64,000 nt of DNA from Vibrio gigantis. GTDB taxonomy: Bacteria > Pseudomonadota > Gammaproteobacteria > Enterobacterales > Vibrionaceae. The notes beneath the pieces are model-generated. The model was not told the origin of the DNA. It did not search any database and was given only the letters and a program-made list of their open reading frames with translations. How positions within the stretch are numbered: the first letter of the stretch is position 1; every line of letters begins with the position of its first letter. This document shows positions 57,394 to 64,000 of this stretch, piece by piece. The position numbers and the translations under genes are program-made. The stretch is from assembly GCF_024347515.1 (NCBI RefSeq), contig NZ_AP025492.1, positions 1-64,000 on the forward strand, in the 5' to 3' direction.

Positions 57394-57725
57394 CCTTAAG
57401 AAAGCTCATCAGAAATGATGAGCTTTTTTTTCATCTGTAGATCGCTAGATTGGAACCCAAGTGGGGTTCGCCTGATGTTCAAAGGATGTCTCTTCACCGA
57501 CCGCATTTAAGAAAGCTCATCAGAAATGATGAGCTTTTTTTTTCATCTGTAGATCACAGATTGGAACCCAAGTGGGGTTCGCCTGATGTTCGAAGGATGT
57601 CTCTTCACCGACCGCATTTAAGAAAGCTCATCAGAAATGATGAGCTTTTTTTTCATCTGTAGATCGCTAGATTGGAGCCCAAGTGGGGTTCGCCTGATGT
57701 TCAAAGAATGTCTCTTCACCGATCA
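57381..57725 (+). repeat. tRNA-Pro-derived tandem repeat array (tyrT-like)
   Basis: Three full units of 110-111 bp run from 57381, 57491 and 57602, with a terminal fragment from 57713. Each unit starts with TCTTCACCGACC or close to it, the 3' end of tRNA-Pro. It continues with a strong terminator-like hairpin (AAAGCTCATCA / TGATGAGCTTT + T run), then TCATCTGTAGATC, a small GGAACCC/GGGGTTC hairpin and GCCTGATGTTC. Differences between units are mostly single bases plus one 1-bp length change. In-frame repeats can be read as short peptides (e.g. EPKWGSPDVQRMSLHRPHLRK), but these start with TTG and lack a ribosome-binding site, so I do not call a gene. Confidence 0.9.
57401..57432 (+). terminator. 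First terminator of the tRNA operon (in repeat unit 1)
   Basis: AAAGCTCATCA pairs with TGATGAGCTTT around GAAA, followed by about eight T residues. It lies 8 bp after tRNA-Pro copy 2. Near-identical hairpins recur in units 2 and 3 at about 57513-57543 and 57623-57653. Confidence 0.9.
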
Positions 57726-57730
57726 CTTAA

Positions 57731-57760
57731 GAAGCCTCTGCCGAAAGGTGGGGGCTTTTT
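57731..57760 (+). terminator. Final terminator after the repeat array
   Basis: AAGCCTCTGCC and GGTGGGGGCTT (several G-T pairs) around GAAA, followed by TTT. It ends the tRNA-repeat transcript. Confidence 0.8.
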
Positions 57761-58564
57761 ACGTCTGCTGTTTCAGCTTTTCTCAATTTTGAATGTTGGG
57801 ATCCTACCTGCTTCGGTACCTTGTCCGTTGTTGCCTCTGTATCCCCTTCATCTATAGGATAGGTTCCTATCGTTCTGACTGATTATGATGCTGATACAGA
57901 GTCGCTTTCTTTATCAAACCTACAGATCTATATCTAATTTTATATAAATAAGACGCCTAACAATTCGACATATTAATGAGTTTGGTCTAAAGACTTTCAT
58001 CAAAAGTGAAACCTGACCTTAAACTTGCTCACTAAGGCCTGAATTTGACAGCTTTCTACGCATTTGGTCGTTCAAAAACTCCTCTTATTTATTAAACCTT
58101 TCGTTCCTCTGGTTTACATTTACCAGAATAATAAAAATGGTTAAATGTATGGTTAGTTTGCGTGTATCTGGTTGTTTTATTTGTTTAAATTAATAAATCT
58201 AGAGTTTGTTTCTATAGTGTTAATTGTTTTTTGGAATAATTATTTGTTTTTAGTGACTGGTAGTGAGATCTGCTTTTAAGCTCAGGTTTAACTCTACAAG
58301 TAAGTGCTGGTAAGGCGTTTGTGAGTGTTTCTTGCCGATAATATAATGTTGATTTATCTTACTATATGCTGTCTTGGTGAATATTTATGTGGTGCTTTTG
58401 CTTGTTAAGCGTTTGATGTCGACTTTTTATCCTATTTTTGTTGCTTTTCTGTGAATTATTTGCCAAATTGTCAACCGTATAAAATATCAGAACAATATTC
58501 TGGTAAGAATGGATTCAATTTTGCAGACAGGGCAGAAAGCTGCCAAAGCAGTAGAGGTCTGGTA
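57761..58564. other. AT-rich non-coding region upstream of the peptide transporter
   Basis: This stretch of about 800 bp holds no credible gene. It is markedly AT-rich, with runs of T and A. It has a short hairpin GATAGG-TT-CCTATC near 57858-57871 and a TTGACA at 58045, but no matching -10 at proper spacing. It must carry the promoter of the ABC transporter operon and could hold a long leader or a small RNA, neither of which I can demonstrate. Confidence 0.5.
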
Positions 58565-60292
58565 ATGTCACTTTTAGAAGTAAAAAATCTTCGTATCGAA
58601 TACCCATCTCGTCATGGAGTTCACGCCGCAGTTAAATCACTTTCGTTCAACATTGAGCGTGGTGAGATTGTTGGTGTTGTAGGCGAGTCTGGTGCAGGTA
58701 AATCAACAGTAGGTAATGCTGTGATCGATTTGCTGAGTCCTCCCGGCCGCATTGCTAGCGGCGAGGTATTTCTGGATGGCGAAAAAGTCTCTGGCTTATC
58801 TCCTGAACAGATGCGTTCTGTTCGTGGCTCAAAGATTGGTTTTATCTTCCAAGATCCAATGACGTCTCTTAACCCTCTATTCACAGTAGAACAGCAGTTA
58901 AAAGAGACGATTCATGCCAACATGAAGGTTTCGGATCAAGAAGCTTACCAGCGCTCGTTAGACTTGATGAACCAAGTGGGTATCCCACAACCAGAAAACC
59001 GTTTAAAGCAGTACCCACACCAATTCTCTGGCGGCATGCGTCAGCGTGTTGTTATCGCGATCGCATTGGCAGGTGAACCTGATCTAATCATCGCTGATGA
59101 ACCAACAACAGCACTGGATGTTTCTATCCAAGATCAGATACTGGGGTTGATTCGTGACTTATGTATCAAGAAGAACGTAGGTTGTATGTTAGTAACGCAC
59201 GACATGGGTGTGGTATCTAACGTTACTGATCGCGTAGCCGTGATGTATCGTGGTGATTTGGTTGAGTTTGGTCCGACAGCCAAAGTTCTGGGTACTCCTG
59301 AACACCCATACACACACAGTCTTATCTCTGCGGTTCCACGTTCAGACCGTAAACTCGACCGTTTCCCACTTGTGAGCTACATAGAAGAAGCACACGAGAT
59401 GGAGCCTCTTGATGTTAAAAACCACTGGTTAGGTCAAAGCCAAGACCACCGTGATTACACTGGCCCATTGTTGAATGTTGAAAATGTAAACCTGCGTTTC
59501 ACGACTAAAGATTCGTTTTTTGAGAGCCGTCGTGAGTACGTTCAGGCATCAAACAATGTCAGCTTTGAAGTGCATGAAGGTGAGACGTTTGGCTTAGTCG
59601 GTGAATCAGGTTCAGGTAAATCAACGATTGCTCGTGTGATTGCTGGCTTATACGCACCTAACTCAGGCAAAGTAACGTTTGAAGGCGTTGACCTGACTGG
59701 ACTGAAATCTGAAAAAGAGCGTCGCCCAATGCGTCGCCAAATGCAGATGGTTTTCCAAAACCCTTACACATCAATGAACCCTCGAATGAAGATATTCGAC
59801 ATCATTGCTGAGCCTATCCGATTCCATAAACTTACGCGTAACGAGAATGAAACTCGTCAGATCGTCAACGACCTGCTAGAGCATGTTGGTTTAGGTGTAA
59901 TGGCAGGGGTTAAGTACCCACACGAATTCTCAGGTGGCCAACGTCAGCGTATTTCTATCGCTCGCGCTTTGGCAACTCGCCCTCGTCTTTTGATTTGTGA
60001 TGAACCAACCTCAGCACTGGATGTATCGGTACAGGCTCAGATCCTTAACCTATTAAAAGACTTACAAGACGAGCTAAACCTAACCATGCTGTTCATCAGT
60101 CACGATTTACCGGTTATTCGCCAAATGTGTGATCGTGTTGGTGTGATGCAAATGGGAGAGCTATTGGAAGTAGCACCAACCGAGCAGCTATTCCAATCGC
60201 CTCAGCATGAATACAGCAAACACCTAATTTCTTTAATGCCTGAATTTACAGGTTTAAGAGAAGAAAAAGCAGTGGCACAAGCCGCGGTATAA
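58565..60292 (+). CDS. Peptide ABC transporter, fused double ATPase
   Basis: This ATP-binding protein has two complete ABC domains in one chain, equivalent to DppD and DppF of the dipeptide/oligopeptide importers. From the ATG at 58565 it has 575 residues. Domain 1 has Walker A GESGAGKST near 45, and LSGG-type FSGGMRQRVVIA and Walker B LIIADEPTTALD. Domain 2 (from about 295) has GESGSGKST, FSGGQRQRISIARAL and LLICDEPTSALD. All catalytic motifs are intact. An upstream in-frame start at 58451 adds 38 residues that look non-coding. It is the first gene of a four-gene operon. Confidence 0.92.
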   Translation: MSLLEVKNLRIEYPSRHGVHAAVKSLSFNIERGEIVGVVGESGAGKSTVGNAVIDLLSPPGRIASGEVFLDGEKVSGLSPEQMRSVRGSKIGFIFQDPMTSLNPLFTVEQQLKETIHANMKVSDQEAYQRSLDLMNQVGIPQPENRLKQYPHQFSGGMRQRVVIAIALAGEPDLIIADEPTTALDVSIQDQILGLIRDLCIKKNVGCMLVTHDMGVVSNVTDRVAVMYRGDLVEFGPTAKVLGTPEHPYTHSLISAVPRSDRKLDRFPLVSYIEEAHEMEPLDVKNHWLGQSQDHRDYTGPLLNVENVNLRFTTKDSFFESRREYVQASNNVSFEVHEGETFGLVGESGSGKSTIARVIAGLYAPNSGKVTFEGVDLTGLKSEKERRPMRRQMQMVFQNPYTSMNPRMKIFDIIAEPIRFHKLTRNENETRQIVNDLLEHVGLGVMAGVKYPHEFSGGQRQRISIARALATRPRLLICDEPTSALDVSVQAQILNLLKDLQDELNLTMLFISHDLPVIRQMCDRVGVMQMGELLEVAPTEQLFQSPQHEYSKHLISLMPEFTGLREEKAVAQAAV

Positions 60293-60385
60293 AATCAGCA
60301 GGCTGGAGTTTAGCTTGCTAAAAACAATAAACAGACGCAAATACAACAACTAGGGATCTGGATTCCCGCATGAAGGAGTTATGCA

Positions 60386-61939
60386 ATGAAAACCATGAAA
60401 AGCAAATTAGCAGTAGCTTTAATGGCAGCTGGCCTAAGCTTTAGTGCAGCAGCAGCAGATATTACCGTTGGCTACGCAGCTGACCCAGTATCACTTGACC
60501 CGCACGAGCAGCTGTCTGGTGGCACACTGCAAATGTCTCACATGGTGTTTGACCCTCTAGTACGTTTCACTCAAGAGATGGATTTTGAAGGCCGCCTAGC
60601 ATCTAGCTGGGAGCGTGTTGATGAAACGACTTTCCGCTTTAACCTACGTAAAGGTGTGAAATTCCACTCTGGTAACGAACTGACTGCTGATGATGTTGTG
60701 TGGACTTTTGAACGTCTACAAGCTTCTCCAGACTTTAAGTCTATCTTCACGCCATACGAGAAGATGGTAAAAGTGGATGACTACACAGTTGAGCTTATTT
60801 CTAAAGCGGCTTACCCACTAGTACTACAAACAGCAACTTACATCTTCCCAATGGACAGCAAGTTCTACTCTGGCCAAACAGCGGAAGGTAAAGATAAGTC
60901 TGAGCTAGTTAAGCACGGTAACTCGTTTGCTTCGACTAACGTTTCAGGTACTGGTCCTTTCATCGTAACGCAGCGTGAGCAAGGCGTTAAAGTAACGTTC
61001 GAACGTTTCAACGATTACTGGGATACAGAAACTGAAGGCAACGTAGACAAGTTAACGCTTGTGCCAATCAAAGAAGACGCAACACGTGTTGCAGCACTTC
61101 TTTCTGGCGACGTTGATATGATTCACCCTGTAGCACCAAATGATCACAAGCGTGTTAAAAACGCTAAGAACATCGATCTAGTAACGCTACCTGGTACTCG
61201 TATCATCACGTTCCAAATGAACCAAAACAGCAACGAAGCTCTTAAAGATGTTCGCGTTCGTCAGGCGATTGTGCACGCAATCAACAACGAAGGTATCGTT
61301 AAGAAGATCATGAAAGGCTTCGCAACAGCTGCTGGTCAGCAAAGCCCAACAGGCTACGCGGGTCACAACGAAGACCTAGTTCCTCGTTACGATCTGAAAA
61401 AAGCGAAAGAGCTGATGAAAGAAGCGGGTTACGAAGATGGCTTTACGCTAACTATGATGGCGCCAAACAACCGTTACGTGAACGATGCGAAAGTAGCGCA
61501 AGCGTCTGCAGCAATGCTGTCTAAGATTGGCATCAAAGTTGATCTTAAGACTATGCCTAAAGCACAGTACTGGCCTGAGTTTGACCTATGTTCAGCAGAT
61601 ATGATGATGATCGGCTGGCACTCAGATACAGAAGATTCAGCTAACTTCAACGAGTTCCTAACTATGACTCGTAACGAAGAGACTGGCCGTGGTCAATACA
61701 ACTGTTCTGGTTACTCAAACCCAGAGATGGATGCGATCGTAGAAGCTTCTAACACTGAAACTGACCCAGTTAAGCGTTCTGAAATGCTGAAAGGCGTTGA
61801 AGCAACTCTATACAACGACGCAGCATTCGTACCGCTACACTGGCAAAGTGAAGCGTGGGGCGCGAAGTCTAACGTAGGTGCAGCAGACGTAGTAAACCCA
61901 ATGGTTATGCCTTACTTCGGCGACCTAGTTGTAAAATAA
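60386..61939 (+). CDS. Peptide ABC transporter, periplasmic binding protein
   Basis: This is an SBP family 5 protein (DppA/OppA type) that captures peptides in the periplasm. The 517 residues start with a Sec signal peptide (MKTMKSKLAVALMAAGLSFSAAAA). ADITVGYAADPVSLDPHEQ follows, then FNLRKGVKFHSGNELTADDVVWTFERL, the SBP5 signature, and GTGPFIVTQRE. The ligand range is not deducible. It is followed by a stable hairpin and a 178-bp gap before the permease genes, an arrangement that gives more binding protein than permease. Confidence 0.92.
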   Translation: MKTMKSKLAVALMAAGLSFSAAAADITVGYAADPVSLDPHEQLSGGTLQMSHMVFDPLVRFTQEMDFEGRLASSWERVDETTFRFNLRKGVKFHSGNELTADDVVWTFERLQASPDFKSIFTPYEKMVKVDDYTVELISKAAYPLVLQTATYIFPMDSKFYSGQTAEGKDKSELVKHGNSFASTNVSGTGPFIVTQREQGVKVTFERFNDYWDTETEGNVDKLTLVPIKEDATRVAALLSGDVDMIHPVAPNDHKRVKNAKNIDLVTLPGTRIITFQMNQNSNEALKDVRVRQAIVHAINNEGIVKKIMKGFATAAGQQSPTGYAGHNEDLVPRYDLKKAKELMKEAGYEDGFTLTMMAPNNRYVNDAKVAQASAAMLSKIGIKVDLKTMPKAQYWPEFDLCSADMMMIGWHSDTEDSANFNEFLTMTRNEETGRGQYNCSGYSNPEMDAIVEASNTETDPVKRSEMLKGVEATLYNDAAFVPLHWQSEAWGAKSNVGAADVVNPMVMPYFGDLVVK

Positions 61940-61956
61940 TCTAGCTTGCTAGAATC

Positions 61957-61982
61957 GAGAGCCTGAAGCTTTTCAGGCTCTC
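61957..61982 (+). promoter_or_regulatory. Hairpin between the binding-protein and permease genes
   Basis: GAGAGCCTGAA pairs perfectly with TTCAGGCTCTC around GCTT. It is not followed by a T-tract, so it is more likely to block 3' exonuclease decay of the upstream message than to terminate, though partial termination is possible. It lies 18 bp after the binding-protein stop. Confidence 0.7.
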
Positions 61983-62117
61983 AAATTATTAAGAAATAGA
62001 TTTAAGTTTCGGTATTTGGTCTTCCTTCAGTCTGGCTAAATACCTTTTTTAAGACTGAATTTTGTTATCTAGTCGCGGATTTCGACTAGATAGTCATGGA
62101 TAGATAAGGGGCAAGGA

Positions 62118-63095
62118 ATGGTTACGTTTCTGGTCAAGCGCCTGTTTCAGGCACTGATAGTGATGTTTGTGATCAGTTTGGTGGCGTTTGCCATTCAGGA
62201 TAACCTGGGCGACCCGTTGCGTGAGTTAGTCGGTCAATCTGTTTCAGAATCGGAGCGTCAAGCGCTGCGTGATGAACTCGGCTTAAATGATCCCTTCATT
62301 ACAAAATACACTCGCTTTGTGGGCGCAGCTCTACAAGGTGATCTTGGTACTTCATATTTCTTTAAACGCCCAGCTGTGGACGTAATCTTAGATAAACTCG
62401 TAGCAACGCTTGAACTTGTGTTTGGCGCTTCTCTGATCATTGTTTGTCTATCGATTCCACTTGGCGTTTATTCTGCAATACACCCAAAAAGCTTCTTCAC
62501 TAAACTGGTGATGGCGGGCAGTAGTATCGGCATTTCTGTGCCTGTTTTCTTAACTGCAATCATGTTGATGTATGTATTCTCTATTGAATTAGGTTGGCTG
62601 CCGTCGTTTGGACGTGGTGAGACCGCAAACTGGTTTGGTTGGGAGTCTGGCTTCTTAACGATAGATGGCCTTGCGCACTTAGTGCTGCCGAGTATTGCTT
62701 TGGCGTCTATCATGTTGCCTCTGTTCATTCGTCTAGTGCGCTCTGAAATGCTAGAGGTTCTTAGTTCTGAGTACATCAAGTTTGGTAAAGCAAAAGGCCT
62801 AGCGCTGAACAAGATCTACTACCAACACGCTTTGAAGAACACAATGCTGCCTGTACTAACGGTAGGTGGTGTTCAAATCGGTACTATGGTGGCTTACACC
62901 ATTCTTACTGAAACCGTATTCCAGTGGCCGGGCACCGGCTTCCTATTCCTTGAAGCGATTAACCGAGTGGATACACCACTGATTACCGCATACGTTATCT
63001 TCGTAGGTCTTATCTTCGTAGTAACGAACACCATTGTTGACCTGCTATACGGCATCATTAACCCAACAGTGAACATTACAGGGAAAGGAGCATAA
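62118..63095 (+). CDS. Peptide ABC transporter permease, DppB-like
   Basis: This is the inner-membrane permease of the peptide importer, with six predicted helices. The 325 residues start MVTFLVKRLFQALIVMFVISL, have the DppB/OppB N-terminal region, and carry the EAA loop KFGKAKGLALNKIYYQHALKN near residue 220, which couples to the ATPases. The ATG at 62118 follows GGGGCAAGGA. It overlaps nothing and is 2 bp ahead of the second permease. Confidence 0.92.
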   Translation: MVTFLVKRLFQALIVMFVISLVAFAIQDNLGDPLRELVGQSVSESERQALRDELGLNDPFITKYTRFVGAALQGDLGTSYFFKRPAVDVILDKLVATLELVFGASLIIVCLSIPLGVYSAIHPKSFFTKLVMAGSSIGISVPVFLTAIMLMYVFSIELGWLPSFGRGETANWFGWESGFLTIDGLAHLVLPSIALASIMLPLFIRLVRSEMLEVLSSEYIKFGKAKGLALNKIYYQHALKNTMLPVLTVGGVQIGTMVAYTILTETVFQWPGTGFLFLEAINRVDTPLITAYVIFVGLIFVVTNTIVDLLYGIINPTVNITGKGA

Positions 63096-63097
63096 TC

Positions 63098-64000
63098 ATG
63101 GAACAAACAACAACAGCTCCATCTCGTTGGGAGCGATTTAAGCAGTCAGACATTCTGTACTACTTCTTACGCGACAAAGTGGCAATGGTCAGCTTTGCGA
63201 TCTTTGCAGCCTTCTTAGTGATGGCACTAGCCGCACCGATTTTAGCGCCAACAGACCCTTATGACGTGACGTCTATCGATATCATGGATTCAGAGCTGCC
63301 ACCATCTTGGATGGAAGACGGTGAAGAGCGTTTCTTACTGGGTACTGATGAGCAAGGTCGTGACATTCTATCGACGATGCTTTACGGCTCTCGTCTTTCG
63401 TTGACGATTGGTTTCTTAGCGGTTGGCCTTCAGCTGACTCTAGGTATCATCATTGGCCTGTCTGCGGGTTACTTCGGTGGTCGTATCGATAGCTTCCTGA
63501 TGCGTTTTGCCGATGTTCAGCTTTCGTTCTCGACCATGATGGTTGCGATTATTGTATCGGCTATCTTTAAGGCAAGTTTCGGTAGTGACTTCTACGCGCA
63601 ATATGCCGTTGTTATGCTGGTGGTGATCATCGGTATTGCCGAATGGCCGCAGTATGCGCGTACAATCCGTGCATCGGTATTGGCAGAGAAGAAGAAAGAG
63701 TATGTAGAAGCGGCGCGTGTGATGGGCTTCAGAGCACCTCGCATCATGTTCCGTCATATTCTGCCTAACTGTTTATCACCGATTTTGGTTATCTCTACGG
63801 TACAGGTGGCAAATGCCATCATGTCAGAGGCGGCACTTTCTTTCCTAGGTTTAGGTCTTCCGGTGGACCAACCGTCACTCGGTGCCCTGATCAGTACTGG
63901 TTTTAACTACATTTTCTCAGGAGCATGGTGGATCACAGCATTCCCAGGTGTACTTTTGGTAACATTGGTTCTAGTTATTAACCTATTAGGCGACTGGTTA
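63098..64000 (+). CDS. Peptide ABC transporter permease, DppC-like (partial, runs off the window)
   Basis: This is the second permease of the importer. The ATG at 63098 starts after TAATC, and 301 codons are visible up to the window edge. The N-terminus reads MEQTTTAPSRWERFKQSD, followed by a first helix with FAIFAAFLVMALAAPILAPTDPY. The DppC motif GTDEQGRDILSTMLYGSRLSL and the EAA loop EYVEAARVMGFRAPRIMFRHILPN follow, with a C-terminal VLVINLLGDWL. It lies near the end of the expected length (about 305-340 residues). It appears intact as far as seen. Confidence 0.9.
   Translation, partial: MEQTTTAPSRWERFKQSDILYYFLRDKVAMVSFAIFAAFLVMALAAPILAPTDPYDVTSIDIMDSELPPSWMEDGEERFLLGTDEQGRDILSTMLYGSRLSLTIGFLAVGLQLTLGIIIGLSAGYFGGRIDSFLMRFADVQLSFSTMMVAIIVSAIFKASFGSDFYAQYAVVMLVVIIGIAEWPQYARTIRASVLAEKKKEYVEAARVMGFRAPRIMFRHILPNCLSPILVISTVQVANAIMSEAALSFLGLGLPVDQPSLGALISTGFNYIFSGAWWITAFPGVLLVTLVLVINLLGDWL

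Noticed and set aside
58451..58564. N-terminal extension of the fused ATPase
   Set aside because: The added 38 residues are not typical of the family. The ATG at 58565 begins directly at MSLLEVKNLRIEYP, the usual start of such ATPases.

Overview
The window is a chromosomal segment of a Vibrio species. The 16S rRNA gene, the Glu-Lys-Ala-Val tRNA set in the rRNA spacer, a vexRAB-type RND efflux locus and the tad pilus genes fit Vibrionaceae. I think of the Splendidus clade, but that is a judgement of style and not a computed placement. Base 1 is the GTG start of dnaA, so the window probably begins at the conventional zero point of chromosome 1.

Layout. 1-6.2 kb: the replication cluster dnaA-dnaN-recF-gyrB. 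6.2-9.5 kb: a YjjU-like patatin phospholipase, the small heat-shock gene ibpA with a ROSE-like RNA thermometer, an ERIC-like element, and avtA. 9.8-21.3 kb: a compact 14-gene tight-adherence (tad) pilus operon from the Flp pilin to an OmpA-family protein. It is followed convergently by a two-component pair (21.3-23.4 kb). 23.5-28.8 kb: a MalS-like lipoprotein alpha-amylase and glyQS. 28.9-32 kb: a yybP-ykoY manganese riboswitch ahead of a UPF0016 Mn exporter, two small membrane proteins, tusA and a LysR regulator. 32-39.5 kb: an AcuI/YhdH reductase, fadBA with a FadR-like operator, yigZ, trkH and hemG. 39.5-45.7 kb: a complete rRNA operon with two promoters, boxB/boxA, 16S, four tRNAs, 23S, 5S and a distal tRNA-Ser. 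45.7-48.4 kb: divergent ilvY/ilvC. 48.5-53.8 kb: ubiK and the vexRAB efflux genes, with a perfect palindromic operator. 54-56.5 kb: rep helicase and a cytochrome c5. 56.8-57.8 kb: an Arg-His-Pro-His-Pro tRNA cluster ending in tandem repeats that each carry a copy of the 3' end of tRNA-Pro. 58.5-64 kb: a dipeptide/oligopeptide ABC transporter whose last permease runs off the window.

Much of the order matches what I remember of E. coli (dnaA-dnaN-recF-gyrB; fadBA/yigZ/trkH/hemG/rRNA operon; ilvYC...rep; argX-hisR...proM). This is mostly conserved core chromosome. The main accessory block is the tad operon with its adjacent sensor pair.

No CRISPR array, prophage, integron or insertion sequence was seen. 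The most unusual structure is the tRNA-Pro-derived tandem repeat array at 57.38-57.73 kb, which resembles the tyrT repeats of E. coli in architecture. The next most useful observations are regulatory RNAs and sites: the ROSE-like leader of ibpA, the Mn riboswitch and the VexR operator.
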